Positions 16,520-26,288 are shown, counted from the stretch's first letter. The stretch is DNA of 64,000 nucleotides from Pseudohalioglobus lutimaris (GCF_002866825.1 NZ_PKUS01000013.1:62001-126000); one strand, 5' to 3'. Made by a program: numbers and translations. Notes: a model not told the origin generated them from the sequence alone.

Positions 16520-18383
16520 GCTCAGACCAGCGCTCAAAAGCAGTTTCCAGCTCTTGTTGCACCGTGCCCAGCTCCGCCAGCACTTTCTCTACGTGTGTAT
16601 GCTCACCCTGGTAAAACGCCGGTTCAGCGACCTGCGCCTCAAGGGCCTGCTGCCGGGTTTCCAACTGGTCGATCTTCTCTGGCAACGCGTCCAGCTCGCG
16701 CTGGTCCTTGTAAGACAGTTTGCGCTGCTTCGCCCTGGTTGCAGCCGGTTGGGGAGTGCTCGGCGCCGGTTCAGCGATGCTGGCCTTTGCCGTGGCCGTA
16801 TCGTCCAGCCTGCCTCCGCGCGCTTCCCAGTCACTGTAGCCGCCGGCCTGTTCTTCAACGCGCCCGTCGCCCTTGAGAATCAGCAGACTGGTGACCACGT
16901 TGTCCATGAATTCACGGTCGTGGCTGACCAGTAGCACCGTGCCCTCGAAGTTGAGCAGGATCTCCTCCAGCAGCTCCAGGGTCTCGATGTCCAGGTCGTT
17001 GGTCGGTTCGTCCAGTACCAGCAGGTTGGCAGGCTTGCTGAACAGGCGGGCGAGCACGGCGCGGTTCTGCTCGCCACCGGACAGCGCCTTCACCGGGGTG
17101 CGCACGCGCTCCGGAGAAAACAGGAAGTCACCCAGATAGGAAATCGCATGGCGTTGCTTGCCGCCTATGTCGATAAAATCACGGCCGCCACAGACATTGT
17201 CGATCAGGTTTTTCTCCGGATCCAGGTGTCCGCGCAACTGGTCGGAGTAGGCAATTTCAAGCTTGCTACCCAGCTTGACGCTGCCCTGGTCTGGCTTGAG
17301 CTGTCCCAGCAGGACTTTTACCAGCGTGGATTTTCCCGCACCGTTGGGGCCGACGATGCCTATGCGGTCGCCGCGCTGCACGATAGTGCTGAAGTCCTTG
17401 AGCACAACCTTGTCACCAAAGGCGTGGGTGATGTGCTCCAGTTCGGCAACGATCTTGCCCGAGCGTGAGGCTTCCTCAACGCCGAAGTCAGCGCGACCCT
17501 GGCGCTCGCGTCTCTCGCTGCGTTCATTGCGCATGGCCTTGAGGGCGCGCACCCTGCCTTCGTTGCGGGTGCGTCGGGCTTTGATACCCTGCCTGATCCA
17601 CACCTCTTCCTGCGCAAGTTTTTTATCGAACAAGGCATTGGCGCGCTCTTCCGCCTCGAGTTCCTGCTCCCGATGGCGCAGGAAACCACGGTAGTCGCCG
17701 CGCCACAGAGTGAGGTGGCCACGGTCCAGTTCGGCGATGCAGTTCACCACGTTCTGCAGGAAACGGCGGTCGTGGGTGATCAGGATCAGGCAGCCGCGGA
17801 AGTTGCGCAGCTGTTCCTCCAGCCAGGCGATGGCGGGAATATCCAGGTGGTTGGTGGGTTCGTCCAGCAGCAGGATATCCGGTTGGCTGACCAGCGCCCT
17901 GGCCAGAGCGACTCGCCGGCGCCAGCCGCCCGATAGCTCGCCCATGCTGGCATCAGCCGGCAACTGCAGTTGGCTCAGTGTGGTCTCCACCCGTTGTTGC
18001 AGGCTCCAGCCATCTACGGCCTCCAGTTGCTGCTGAACCCGTGCCAGTGCATCCATATCCTCACCCTGTATCAGGTGATGATATTCAGCCAGCAGTGCGC
18101 CTGCTTCTTCCAGGCCGCCGGCTACCACATCGTAGACAGTGAGCTCGTCAGCCTCGGGCAGGGTCTGCTCCAGCCTCGCCAGGCGCGTGCCGGGGCGCAG
18201 CCAGCGCTCTCCGGAGTCCAGTGCGGTCTCGCCGGCGAGGATTTTAAGCAGGGTGGTTTTGCCGGCGCCGTTGCGCCCCAGCAGGCCCAGTTTGTCGCCG
18301 CGGGTGATCGTCAGGTTGACCTCGTCCAGCAGCACATGAGTACCGAAGTGCAGGCTGGCTTTATCGAGTTTTAGCAGGGGCAT
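16509..18383 (-). CDS. uup: ABC-F ATPase Uup
   Basis: 624 residues with two ABC domains. The first has Walker A GRNGAGKTT near residue 37, signature LSGGWRRR and LLLDEPTNHLDI. The second has GPNGAGKST, LSGGEQNR and LVLDEPTNDLDI. The linker around KLAQEEVWIRQGIKARRTRNEGRV is the Uup-type P-site tip, and a C-terminal coiled-coil domain (about 545-624) is the DNA-binding domain of Uup. Uup influences ribosome assembly and precise excision of transposons. The heptamer array covers its stop. It is monocistronic. Confidence 0.93.
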   Translation of the reverse strand: MPLLKLDKASLHFGTHVLLDEVNLTITRGDKLGLLGRNGAGKTTLLKILAGETALDSGERWLRPGTRLARLEQTLPEADELTVYDVVAGGLEEAGALLAEYHHLIQGEDMDALARVQQQLEAVDGWSLQQRVETTLSQLQLPADASMGELSGGWRRRVALARALVSQPDILLLDEPTNHLDIPAIAWLEEQLRNFRGCLILITHDRRFLQNVVNCIAELDRGHLTLWRGDYRGFLRHREQELEAEERANALFDKKLAQEEVWIRQGIKARRTRNEGRVRALKAMRNERSERRERQGRADFGVEEASRSGKIVAELEHITHAFGDKVVLKDFSTIVQRGDRIGIVGPNGAGKSTLVKVLLGQLKPDQGSVKLGSKLEIAYSDQLRGHLDPEKNLIDNVCGGRDFIDIGGKQRHAISYLGDFLFSPERVRTPVKALSGGEQNRAVLARLFSKPANLLVLDEPTNDLDIETLELLEEILLNFEGTVLLVSHDREFMDNVVTSLLILKGDGRVEEQAGGYSDWEARGGRLDDTATAKASIAEPAPSTPQPAATRAKQRKLSYKDQRELDALPEKIDQLETRQQALEAQVAEPAFYQGEHTHVEKVLAELGTVQQELETAFERWSELEG

Positions 18384-18418
18384 GGGGGTGGCTCTGTCAT
18401 CGGGAGGCGAATTCTACG

Positions 18419-19333
18419 TCAGGAGCACGACTCACGGCCAGTAGCGGAGCCGAAGTGCTGCTGCAGGCAAAGGAGCAGGGCCTGCGCCGGCTGTGACAGG
18501 GCGTGGCGCCGCCGGGTGAATATGCCCACTGATCTTGCGATCTCCGGTTTACCCAGGGGTTTGCAGACAACGCCCATGCTCTCCATCTGGCCACGGCACA
18601 GTGCCGGCACTGCCGCCACGCCCAGCCCCACCGCGACCATCCGGCCAATGGTCGCGAGCTGGTTGGCCTCCAGCAGGCGCGAGGGCGTGACGCCCGCCGC
18701 ACTCATGGCGCGGTCGGTAGAGGCTCGCGACCAGGACCCACGGTTCATGGCGACAAATGGCTCTGTAACCAGTGCCGACCAGGACAGGCTTTTTCTCCCT
18801 GCCAGGGGTGATTGCGGGTGTACCAGGGCAACCCAGCGGTCAGTGAACAGCGGCAGGAAGTCCACGCCGTCCAGTTGCTCGGGTTCGAACGTGATACCCA
18901 TGTCCACTTTTCCCTCGCGCACTGCGTCGATAACCAGTTCCATGACGATATCCTCCACGGTGATATTGATATCCGGGTACTGCCCCTGGAAGCTGGCCAG
19001 GGCCTCGGGAAACTGGTTGACGGCAAAAGCAGGCATCACCGCGACGCTGACCTTACCCTGCTGCAGGCTGAAAGCGCGCCCCAGATCATCGAAGGCCTTC
19101 TCCCAGTCCGCCAGCAGGCGCCGGGCCGCCGGCAGGAACTGCCGGCCTTCCGGGCTCAGTTGCAGCGAGCGGGTGGAGCGGTCAAACAGGCTGCCACCTG
19201 CCTCGCGTTCCATGTTCTTGATGGCGACACTGAGCGCGGGCTGCGACAGGTGCAGACGTTCACTGGCCTCGGCAAAGGAGCGACTCTGGGCGAGCGTGAC
19301 AAAGGCTCGTAGTTGGCGCAGGGATACATTCAT
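18419..19333 (-). CDS. LysR-family transcriptional regulator
   Basis: 304 residues. The N-terminal winged HTH is LRQLRAFVTLAQSRSFAEASERLHLSQPALSVAIKNME, ending near residue 60. The LysR substrate-binding domain (about 90-295) follows, with VAVMPAFAVNQFPEALASF. It is divergent from the acetoacetyl-CoA synthetase gene, with the AT-rich intergenic region carrying two perfect palindromes. By the usual LysR logic it regulates that gene and itself. The co-inducer is unknown; acetoacetate or a CoA thioester would fit the context, which is inference. Confidence 0.88.
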   Translation of the reverse strand: MNVSLRQLRAFVTLAQSRSFAEASERLHLSQPALSVAIKNMEREAGGSLFDRSTRSLQLSPEGRQFLPAARRLLADWEKAFDDLGRAFSLQQGKVSVAVMPAFAVNQFPEALASFQGQYPDINITVEDIVMELVIDAVREGKVDMGITFEPEQLDGVDFLPLFTDRWVALVHPQSPLAGRKSLSWSALVTEPFVAMNRGSWSRASTDRAMSAAGVTPSRLLEANQLATIGRMVAVGLGVAAVPALCRGQMESMGVVCKPLGKPEIARSVGIFTRRRHALSQPAQALLLCLQQHFGSATGRESCS

Positions 19334-19340
19334 AATAAAT

Positions 19341-19396
19341 ATCTATCGATAGATCCATAAAATATATTTGATAAATATATTGCCGATGTCCATAGT
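19341..19396 (+). promoter_or_regulatory. LysR operator region and promoter of acetoacetyl-CoA synthetase
   Basis: ATCTATCGATAGAT (19341-19354) is a perfect palindrome. AATATATTT-GAT-AAATATATT (19361-19381) is a perfect 9-bp inverted repeat around a 3-bp centre, of the T-N11-A type bound by LysR proteins. A candidate promoter overlaps it: TTGATA (19368-19373), 17 bp, CATAGT (19391-19396). The region is strikingly AT-rich in a GC-rich genome. Confidence 0.55.
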
Positions 19397-19424
19397 TCGC
19401 AAGCTGAACCAGGAGGACAAGACG

Positions 19425-21374
19425 ATGAATCAACCACTGTGGACACCCTCTGAAGAACGTATCGCAAAGGCGCATCTGACGCGTTTCCAGTCCGCACTCA
19501 GGGAGCGCGGTCTTCCGGTGGGCAATGACTACGCGGGCTTGCATCACTGGTCGGTGGCTGACCCCGCCGCCTTCTGGACGGCCATCTGGCAGGACGGTGA
19601 CGTAATCGGAGAGGGCGAGCTCAGTCCCGCGCTGGTGGACGCGCAGCGATTTCCGGGCGCGCGCTGGTTTCCGCATACACGCATCAACTTCGCCGAGAAC
19701 CTGCTGCGTTTTCGCGATGAGCGCACCGCCCTGGTGTCCCTGCTGGAAAATGGCGAACGCCGGGAACTGAGCTATGCCGGGCTCTACGCCCAGGTCGCCC
19801 GGCTGGCGTCCGCGCTGCGCGCGCAAGGGGTGGTGGCCGGTGACCGCGTGGCCGGTTTCATGCCCAACATCGAAGAGACAGTGGTGGCCATGTTGGCCAC
19901 CACCAGCTTGGGGGCGCTGTGGTCATCCTGCTCGCCGGACTTCGGTATTAACGGGGTGATGGATCGCTTCGGCCAGATTGAGCCGAAAGTACTGTTTGCG
20001 GCAGATGGCTATCACTACAACGGCAAGCGCTGCGATTCGCTGCAGCGCCTGGCGGAAATTCGCCGGCAGATCAGCAGCATCGAGGCGGTGGTGGTGGTGC
20101 CGTTGCTGGAGCAGTCTCCCGATCTGGATGGCATCGACAATGCCGTACTGTTCCCGGATTACCTGGACGCATCTGCAACCCGGATTGATTTTCAGCGGCT
20201 GCCCTTTGATCACCCGCTGTACATCATGTATTCCTCGGGAACCACCGGCGTGCCCAAGTGCATTGTTCACGGCGCGGGCGGTACCCTTTTACAGCACATC
20301 AAAGAGCATCGATTGCATGTCGACCTGGACCGCGACGACGTGCTTTTCTATTTCACCACCTGTGGCTGGATGATGTGGAACTGGCTGGTCTCCGGACTCG
20401 CCACCGGTGCTACCGTGGTGTTGTATGACGGCTCGCCCTTTGCCAGTGAGGGCAGCTTGCTGCTGGATGCCATCGACAATGAGGGCATTTCCGTTTTCGG
20501 TACCAGCGCGAAGTTTATTGCCGCACTGGAAAAAGCCGGGCACAGGCCTGCGCTCAGCCACCGACTGGATACCCTGCGCACCATCCTGAGCACAGGTTCG
20601 CCGCTGTCTCACGAAAGTTTTGAATACGTCTACCGTGACTTCAAGGCTGACGTCTGCCTCTCCAGCATATCCGGCGGTACGGACATTCTTTCCTGTTTTG
20701 TGGGGGGCTGCCCGGTGCTGCCGGTTTATGTGGGTGAGATTCAGGCCGCCGGCCTCGGTATGTCAGTGGAGATATGGGACGAGTCTGGAGAGCCTGTCAT
20801 CGGGGAAAAGGGAGAGCTGGTGTGCACCCGGCCCTTTCCCTGCGCGCCTGTCGGCTTCTGGAACGACGCCGATGGCAGCAAGTACCATGCGGCCTACTTC
20901 GACAGCTATCCCAACGTCTGGGCGCACGGCGATTATGGAGAAATAACCGGGCATGGTGGCTTTATTATCCACGGCCGCTCCGACGCTGTGCTGAACCCGG
21001 GTGGTGTGCGTATTGGCACGTCCGAGATTTACCGCCAGGTGGAGCGGGTAGAAGAAGTCGTGGAAAGTATTGTAATAGGCCAGGACTGGGGCGACGACGT
21101 GCGCGTGGTGCTGTTTGTTGTATTGCGTGAGGGCCTGGACCTTGATGATGCCCTGCGCGAGCGCATTCGCCAGTCCATTCGCGAGAACACCACGCCGCGA
21201 CATGTACCCGCGGTGATCATTCAGGTCGACGATATACCGCGTACCATCAGCGGCAAAATTGTCGAGTTGGCGGTGCGCAATGTGGTGCACGGCCAACCGG
21301 TGAAAAATACTGACGCGCTGGCTAATCCGCAGGCCCTTGAGTTGTACCGTGACCTTCCCGAACTGCAGGCCTGA
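19425..21374 (+). CDS. Acetoacetyl-CoA synthetase
   Basis: 649 residues, the length of AACS/AcsA-type enzymes. It has ACAS_N-like N-terminal helices, the adenylation P-loop [15 protein letters not shown] near residue 265, [10 protein letters not shown], and a C-terminal AMP-binding_C domain with [13 protein letters not shown], whose Lys drives adenylation. It activates acetoacetate (ATP to AMP) for entry into CoA metabolism. ATG at 19425 has a near-perfect AGGAGG 8 nt upstream; an upstream TTG lies in the operator. It is followed after 83 bp by a thiolase, which would cleave acetoacetyl-CoA to two acetyl-CoA. Confidence 0.92.
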   Translation: MNQPLWTPSEERIAKAHLTRFQSALRERGLPVGNDYAGLHHWSVADPAAFWTAIWQDGDVIGEGELSPALVDAQRFPGARWFPHTRINFAENLLRFRDERTALVSLLENGERRELSYAGLYAQVARLASALRAQGVVAGDRVAGFMPNIEETVVAMLATTSLGALWSSCSPDFGINGVMDRFGQIEPKVLFAADGYHYNGKRCDSLQRLAEIRRQISSIEAVVVVPLLEQSPDLDGIDNAVLFPDYLDASATRIDFQRLPFDHPLYIMYSSGTTGVPKCIVHGAGGTLLQHIKEHRLHVDLDRDDVLFYFTTCGWMMWNWLVSGLATGATVVLYDGSPFASEGSLLLDAIDNEGISVFGTSAKFIAALEKAGHRPALSHRLDTLRTILSTGSPLSHESFEYVYRDFKADVCLSSISGGTDILSCFVGGCPVLPVYVGEIQAAGLGMSVEIWDESGEPVIGEKGELVCTRPFPCAPVGFWNDADGSKYHAAYFDSYPNVWAHGDYGEITGHGGFIIHGRSDAVLNPGGVRIGTSEIYRQVERVEEVVESIVIGQDWGDDVRVVLFVVLREGLDLDDALRERIRQSIRENTTPRHVPAVIIQVDDIPRTISGKIVELAVRNVVHGQPVKNTDALANPQALELYRDLPELQA

Positions 21375-21457
21375 GCGGACCTGTTTTCCCGTGGGCGATC
21401 TGGTAAAGTGTCGCCCGCCTGATTTGATGAGTAACAACCGAACTCCCGGAGAGAAGC

Positions 21458-22642
21458 ATGAGTAATCGTGAAGTAGTGATTTTGAGCGGTGTACGCACCG
21501 CCATCGCAGATTTTGGCGGCAGCCTGAAGGATGTTCCGGCGACCGAACTGGCGGGGCAGGTTGTGGCCGAGGCAGTGCAGCGCGCCGGTGTCGACAGTGC
21601 CGATATCGGTCACTGTGTGTTCGGTAATGTCACCCACTCCGACCGTCGTGATATGTACATGAGCCGTGTCGCAGCTTTGAAGGGCGGCCTGCCCAATGAG
21701 ACGCCCGCACTGACCGTGAACCGCCTGTGCGGCTCGGGCCTGCAGGCGGTTATTTCCGCTGCGCAGGTGATTCTGCTGGGCGATTGTGACGCTGCGGTGG
21801 CGGGCGGTGCTGAATCCATGAGCCGGGTTCCCTACTGGCTGCCCAGTGCCCGCTTCGGTGCGCGCATGGGTGACGGCGTCATGGTCGACGCGATGATGGG
21901 TGCACTGACCTGTCCGGTAAACGATTACCACATGGGTGTAACCGCGGAAAACCTGGCTGAAAAATACAGCGTCAGCCGCGAGGAACAGGACGCGTTCGCC
22001 GCCGAGAGCCATCGCCGCGCCGTGCAGGCCCAGCAGGAAGGCCGATTTGTGGAGCAGATCCTGCCTATCGAGATAAAGACCCGCAAAGGTGTCACCATTT
22101 TTGAGACTGACGAGCACGTGCGCGACGGCGCCACCGCGGAATCCCTCTCCGGCCTGCGCCCGGCCTTCAAGAAAGACGGCAGCGTGACGGCGGCCAACGC
22201 CTCAGGCATTAACGACGCCGCCTCTGCGCTGGTACTGATGGAAAGGAGTGTCGCCGAAGCGAAGGGCCTCAAGCCCATGGCGCGTATGGTCGGTTATTCC
22301 GTGGCAGGTGTAGACCCTGCGATCATGGGTATAGGCCCCGCCCCGGCGGTGCGCCAGTTGCTCGAAAAGACCGGCGTTGCCCAGGACGATGTGGACGTAT
22401 GGGAATGCAACGAGGCATTTGCCGCCCAGGCGCTTTCCGTGGTGAAGGAACTGGGTCTGGACCCGGCCAAGGTCAATCCCAACGGTTCGGGAATTTCCCT
22501 GGGTCACCCCATTGGTGCCACCGGCGCCCTGATTACCGTCAAGGCCCTGTATGAACTGGAGCGCACTGGCGGCCGCTATGCGGTATCCACGATGTGTATC
22601 GGTGGCGGCCAGGGCATTGCCGCACTGTTTGAGCGTATCTAG
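21458..22642 (+). CDS. Acetyl-CoA C-acetyltransferase (thiolase)
   Basis: 394 residues. The acyl-accepting Cys lies in NRLCGSGLQA near residue 90. The active-site His is in GHPIGATGA near residue 350 and the second Cys in CIGGGQG near 380. WECNEAFAAQ is also conserved. The size and motifs fit biosynthetic or degradative acetoacetyl-CoA thiolases (AtoB/PhaA), but long-chain substrates cannot be excluded. With the preceding AACS it makes a complete route from acetoacetate to acetyl-CoA. GGAG lies just upstream of the ATG. An inverted repeat GGGCGA/TCGCCC sits in the leader. Confidence 0.9.
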   Translation: MSNREVVILSGVRTAIADFGGSLKDVPATELAGQVVAEAVQRAGVDSADIGHCVFGNVTHSDRRDMYMSRVAALKGGLPNETPALTVNRLCGSGLQAVISAAQVILLGDCDAAVAGGAESMSRVPYWLPSARFGARMGDGVMVDAMMGALTCPVNDYHMGVTAENLAEKYSVSREEQDAFAAESHRRAVQAQQEGRFVEQILPIEIKTRKGVTIFETDEHVRDGATAESLSGLRPAFKKDGSVTAANASGINDAASALVLMERSVAEAKGLKPMARMVGYSVAGVDPAIMGIGPAPAVRQLLEKTGVAQDDVDVWECNEAFAAQALSVVKELGLDPAKVNPNGSGISLGHPIGATGALITVKALYELERTGGRYAVSTMCIGGGQGIAALFERI

Positions 22643-22665
22643 AGAGAAAGCCTGTCCACTGCGCT

Positions 22666-22717
22666 GTCATTCCCGCTGCTGCGGGAATGACCCTGCACAG
22701 GGTGCTGCGGCACCCTG
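22666..22717 (+). terminator. Two consecutive hairpins after the thiolase gene
   Basis: GTCATTCCCGC (22666-22676) and GCGGGAATGAC (22681-22691) form a perfect 11-bp stem with loop TGCT. CAGGGTGC (22698-22705) and GCACCCTG (22710-22717) form a perfect 8-bp stem with loop TGCG. Neither is followed by a T-run, so they may terminate weakly, stabilise mRNA or be a dispersed palindromic repeat. Confidence 0.55.
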
Positions 22718-22762
22718 AATCGCAACTATCACCAGATCCATTCAACGCTTCAGACGAACCTT

Positions 22763-23797
22763 ATGCTGACCAACCAAAGACAGATTCACTACGACCGCCA
22801 GGTCGCCTACTGGCTGCTGCTTTGTGCCGCGGTAATTTTCGGCATGATCGTGCTCGGTGGCGTCACCCGACTCACCGGCTCCGGCCTGTCCATGGTGGAG
22901 TGGAAGCCGTTGATGGGAATTATTCCCCCGCTCTCCGAAGAGGCGTGGCTGGCCACCTTTGAGAAATACCGGCAGTTTCCCGAGTACCAGCAAGTCAATC
23001 GCGGCATGGACCTGGCGGGGTTCAAGTACATCTTCATGTACGAATACCTGCACCGGGTGCTGGGGCGCCTGATTGGTGTGCTGTATTTCCTGCCCATGGT
23101 GTACTTCGCCGTAAAGGGCAGGGTGCGCGCAGGCATGATGCCGCGGCTGTGGATGCTGTTTCTCCTGGGCGGTTGCCAGGGCCTGTTGGGCTGGTACATG
23201 GTCAAGAGCGGCCTGGTGGACAACCCACGGGTCAGTCAGTACCGCCTCACCTCGCACCTTGGTCTGGCCTTTGCGATTTACGCCTATATGCTCTGGCTGG
23301 CGTTTGACCTGCTGTTCTCGCGCGGCGCGGCCTCGCAGCAGCGCGGTGGCAAGTCGCTGTGGCTGGTTGCGCTGATCTACCTGATGATACTGAGTGGCGG
23401 CCTGGTGGCGGGAACACGGGCAGGTTTCGCCTACAGTACCTGGCCGCTGATGGGCACCACATTTATCCCACCCGGCCTCTACAGCATGTCTCCGGCGTGG
23501 CTCTCCGCGTTTGAGGACATCACCACCGTGCAGTTCAATCACCGTATATTCGCTTACATCCTGTTCGCGGTAGTGCATGCGTTTGCGCTGGTGGTGTGGC
23601 GTCGGGGGTTGAGCGGGCAGGGCAGGGTCGCTGTGTTGCTGTTGCTGGCTGCGCTGTGGTTACAGGTGATACTGGGTATCAGCACTCTGCTGTTGCATGT
23701 GCCGGTCTGGCTGGCGGCGAGCCACCAGGGCGGGGCGGTGGTGCTGTTATCGGCAGCGCTTTATTGCGCTCACGTGCTGCGCCGACAGGCGGGGTAA
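22763..23797 (+). CDS. ctaA: Haem A synthase (COX15/CtaA)
   Basis: 344 residues with eight predicted membrane helices. His ligand motifs are EYLHRVLGRLIG, SHLGLAF, NHRIFAYIL and ASHQGGAVV, in the pattern of type-2 (COX15) haem A synthases. It oxidises haem O to haem A for cytochrome aa3 oxidase. It sits alone here without ctaB or cox genes, which is unusual, as it often clusters with them. It follows the thiolase on the same strand after two hairpins, so it is probably independently expressed. Confidence 0.93.
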   Translation: MLTNQRQIHYDRQVAYWLLLCAAVIFGMIVLGGVTRLTGSGLSMVEWKPLMGIIPPLSEEAWLATFEKYRQFPEYQQVNRGMDLAGFKYIFMYEYLHRVLGRLIGVLYFLPMVYFAVKGRVRAGMMPRLWMLFLLGGCQGLLGWYMVKSGLVDNPRVSQYRLTSHLGLAFAIYAYMLWLAFDLLFSRGAASQQRGGKSLWLVALIYLMILSGGLVAGTRAGFAYSTWPLMGTTFIPPGLYSMSPAWLSAFEDITTVQFNHRIFAYILFAVVHAFALVVWRRGLSGQGRVAVLLLLAALWLQVILGISTLLLHVPVWLAASHQGGAVVLLSAALYCAHVLRRQAG

Positions 23798-23842
23798 AAC
23801 CCACCAGCCGGCGCAGGCCGCTTTGTTAACCAGCCAGGGTGG

Positions 23843-24949
23843 TCAGAAGCCCTGCTTGGCCAGTACTTCCTCAACAGTCGGTCCCTCCATCGTCACGTGT
23901 TCGCGAGCTTTCACCTGGTTGGGCTGTACCTCGTCCACATTGGTCATGAACTGGCTGTACCACTTGCGTACCAGGTTGATGGGGCCGTCCCCGTCACATA
24001 GCAGGGGGTTGTCGATAATGCACTTGTTGTTCCACACCGCCACGTCCTGGTGGAAGGACTCAATGTTCTTCTCCATGTATTCCTGCACCAAAGCCGTGTT
24101 CTGCGCTTTTGATGCCTTCGGGTTCTTCATCATCATCACGCCGAAATTGATGACGAACTGGTTCATGTCAGTAGGGATATGGCTCACCAGGAGGTGTACC
24201 TTCATCGGGTGCCCATCCATGAGACCGGTCATGGTCGTGGTCATGTAGGCAGGGCCTTCATAACGCGCAACGGAAGTAATCAGTCCCTCGTCGCCTTCAG
24301 TGAGAATATCGTGCCCACCCACCATGTACTGTACAAACTGATGCCCTTCCATGGTGTTCCTGAAGGACTTTACGCTGGAATAGTGAATGGGGCCAAAGTG
24401 GGCCATATCCGCCATGTTGTCCACCAGTTCCCGGCCCAGCGACTCGATGGGAATGGCTTCCATCTCCCAATCCGTCCAGGACTCGGAATACCAGTCTTCC
24501 ATGCGCGCCGGTTCCTGTTCGGGGATAGGCGGGTTGCCTTCGGGGTCTTGCCATACAAAGACCAGTCCATTCTTTTCCAGCACGGGCCAGGACTTGATGA
24601 CCGCTTTGTCGGGGATCTTGTTGGCGTAGGGGATGTCGTCACAGACACCGTCGGCGCCCCAGCTCCACAGGTGGAAAGGGCAAACCACTGAATTACCGGT
24701 TACCTCACCGCCACAAAGGTCACCGCCCATGTGCGGGCAGTAGGCATCGAGAATATGTACTTCGCCGTCTTCTTTACCGCGGTACGCCACCAGTTTGGTG
24801 CCGAACACGTTCAGTGCCCGTGGCTTGAGGTTAATGCTGTTGGTGGCGCCGACCACGTACCAGCCGCGAGCATAGCGCTCTTCGCGCTCGTCAGTTTTTA
24901 TCTGGTAGGGTTCGCGTTTTGCCTGGGTGGTCTTTGCTGCTACGGTCAT
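23843..24949 (-). CDS. kshA: Rieske oxygenase, KshA-type 3-ketosteroid 9alpha-hydroxylase
   Basis: 368 residues. Rieske [2Fe-2S] ligands are Cys71 and His73 (CPHMGGDL) and Cys90 and His93 (CPFHLWSWGADG). The mononuclear iron site is Asn178-Asp181-His184-His189 (NMADMAHFGPIH). The segment CDDIPYA after the Rieske loop is typical of KshA. KshA hydroxylates C9 of androstadienedione, opening ring B in steroid degradation, and needs a reductase (KshB) not present here. Related cholesterol 7-desaturases are an alternative. GGAG precedes the ATG. A perfect FNR-type box lies 104 bp upstream and a hairpin separates it from hsaA. Confidence 0.85.
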   Translation of the reverse strand: MTVAAKTTQAKREPYQIKTDEREERYARGWYVVGATNSINLKPRALNVFGTKLVAYRGKEDGEVHILDAYCPHMGGDLCGGEVTGNSVVCPFHLWSWGADGVCDDIPYANKIPDKAVIKSWPVLEKNGLVFVWQDPEGNPPIPEQEPARMEDWYSESWTDWEMEAIPIESLGRELVDNMADMAHFGPIHYSSVKSFRNTMEGHQFVQYMVGGHDILTEGDEGLITSVARYEGPAYMTTTMTGLMDGHPMKVHLLVSHIPTDMNQFVINFGVMMMKNPKASKAQNTALVQEYMEKNIESFHQDVAVWNNKCIIDNPLLCDGDGPINLVRKWYSQFMTNVDEVQPNQVKAREHVTMEGPTVEEVLAKQGF

Positions 24950-25046
24950 TTACTGTTCTCCGTTTTCCACGTTGTGGTGTGATTAGGGTCTGCCCCCGAC
25001 GGCGTTGCCACGGGTATGGGCAAGAAGGGGGCACTTGCTGCGGTTG

Positions 25047-25060
25047 TTGATATCTATCAA
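25047..25060. promoter_or_regulatory. FNR/ANR-type box upstream of kshA
   Basis: TTGAT-ATCT-ATCAA matches the FNR/ANR consensus TTGAT-N4-ATCAA exactly. Its centre is about 104 bp upstream of the kshA ATG. Nearby -10 candidates are weak (CATACC). A second perfect box lies upstream of hsaA. Confidence 0.65.
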
Positions 25061-25091
25061 GGGGGACGGTTCAAGCCTGAGAACCGCCCCC
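25061..25091 (-). terminator. Hairpin after hsaA
   Basis: GGGGG-(A)-CGGTTC pairs with GAACCG-CCCCC: an 11-bp stem with one bulged A and an 8-nt loop. It lies 9 nt beyond the hsaA stop. The T-run is short (CCCCCTTGAT), so termination may be partial. It separates hsaA from the FNR box and promoter of kshA. Confidence 0.6.
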
Positions 25092-25100
25092 GTGCGTTGC

Positions 25101-26288
25101 CTAGAGGAAGAAATCCTCGTTGTTAGCGCCCATCATCACGGCGCCGACATTGCGGCCGAACTTGAAGGGGTTGTTGGCCACGTGCTGTCGGCCGGCGTTG
25201 ATATCAAGCCACGCGCGGTTCAGAGGATGATCGCGGAAAATACCCTGGGCGCCGCAGGCGTTGAACATCAGGTTGATGGCGTCAGTGCATTTGCGTGAGA
25301 CCAGGGCCGCGTCAAAGCGCATCTTGATGCGATCCTCGATTTCGAGCGCCACGCCGTTGCGCGCAGCCTCCACCATCCTGTCGAAGTTGCGGAACATGAT
25401 GGTCTGGCACTCGTCAACGGCAGCGATGCACTCGGCCAGCGCCATACGCGCATCCGGGTCCTGGGCGACCTTGTTACCGTCGTTGAGTCCGACACGCTCC
25501 TTGTTGACCTGCACATAGCTGTCGATCACACCCTTGAGGCAACCGATGCTGGAAGAGGATACCGCGCGGACGAAAATCTGGCCGAAGGGCAGGCGGAATA
25601 TGTAGTGGTCGTTTACCGCGTTGCCGGGGCTGTTGCACTCGAAGCCATCAACGGAACGGTGCGTGCGGTACTCCGGTACAAATGCATCCTTGACGGTTAT
25701 ATCGTGACTGCCGGTACCCTCAAGTCCGGACACATTCCAGTTCTCCACGATCTCGTAGTCGCTGCGCGGCACCAGGAAGGTGCGGTAGTCAGGTGCTTCG
25801 CCCGGGTTCTTCGGTGGCACCATGGCCCCCAGAAACGCCCAGTCGCAGTGCTTGGAGCCCGAGGAGAAACCCCAGTGTCCCGACAGCTTGTAGCCTCCGT
25901 CCACATGCTCAACTTTACCTACCGGCATGTAGGAAGAGGAGATCAGTGTCGAGTCGTCTTCGCCCCAGACATCCTGTTGTGCGCGGTCATCGAACAGCGC
26001 CAGTTGCCAGTTGTGAATCGCCACCACACCCAGTACCCAGGCAGTGGACATGCAGCCCTCGGCCAGGGTCATCTGCACCTTGAAGAAAACCTCCGGGTCC
26101 AACTCAAAGCCGCCGTAACGCGCGGGCTGCATGATGCGGAAGAAGCCGGCTTCCTGCATGGCCGCGATGGTCGCATCCGGGAGTTGCCCCAGTGCGGCGG
26201 TCTCCTTTTCCCGCGCGCGCAAGTTTGGAACCAGGTCGCGGGCGGCCTGGTAGAGTTGTTCTGCCTGTGTCTTCTGCGGTGCGTTCAT
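25101..26288 (-). CDS. hsaA: HsaA-type flavin-dependent monooxygenase
   Basis: 395 residues, almost the length of mycobacterial HsaA (394), with an acyl-CoA-dehydrogenase fold. Conserved segments include FFRIMQPARYGGFE, STAWVLGVVAIHNW, GHWGFSSGSKHCDWAFLGA and the C-terminal ACGAQGIFRDHPLNRAWLDI. HsaA, with reductase HsaB, hydroxylates 3-HSA to a catechol in steroid A/B-ring degradation; no hsaB, hsaC or hsaD is nearby. Other group D monooxygenases acting on phenols remain possible. ATG at 26288 has GGAAGGA directly upstream. A perfect FNR-type box lies 113 bp upstream. Confidence 0.82.
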   Translation of the reverse strand: MNAPQKTQAEQLYQAARDLVPNLRAREKETAALGQLPDATIAAMQEAGFFRIMQPARYGGFELDPEVFFKVQMTLAEGCMSTAWVLGVVAIHNWQLALFDDRAQQDVWGEDDSTLISSSYMPVGKVEHVDGGYKLSGHWGFSSGSKHCDWAFLGAMVPPKNPGEAPDYRTFLVPRSDYEIVENWNVSGLEGTGSHDITVKDAFVPEYRTHRSVDGFECNSPGNAVNDHYIFRLPFGQIFVRAVSSSSIGCLKGVIDSYVQVNKERVGLNDGNKVAQDPDARMALAECIAAVDECQTIMFRNFDRMVEAARNGVALEIEDRIKMRFDAALVSRKCTDAINLMFNACGAQGIFRDHPLNRAWLDINAGRQHVANNPFKFGRNVGAVMMGANNEDFFL

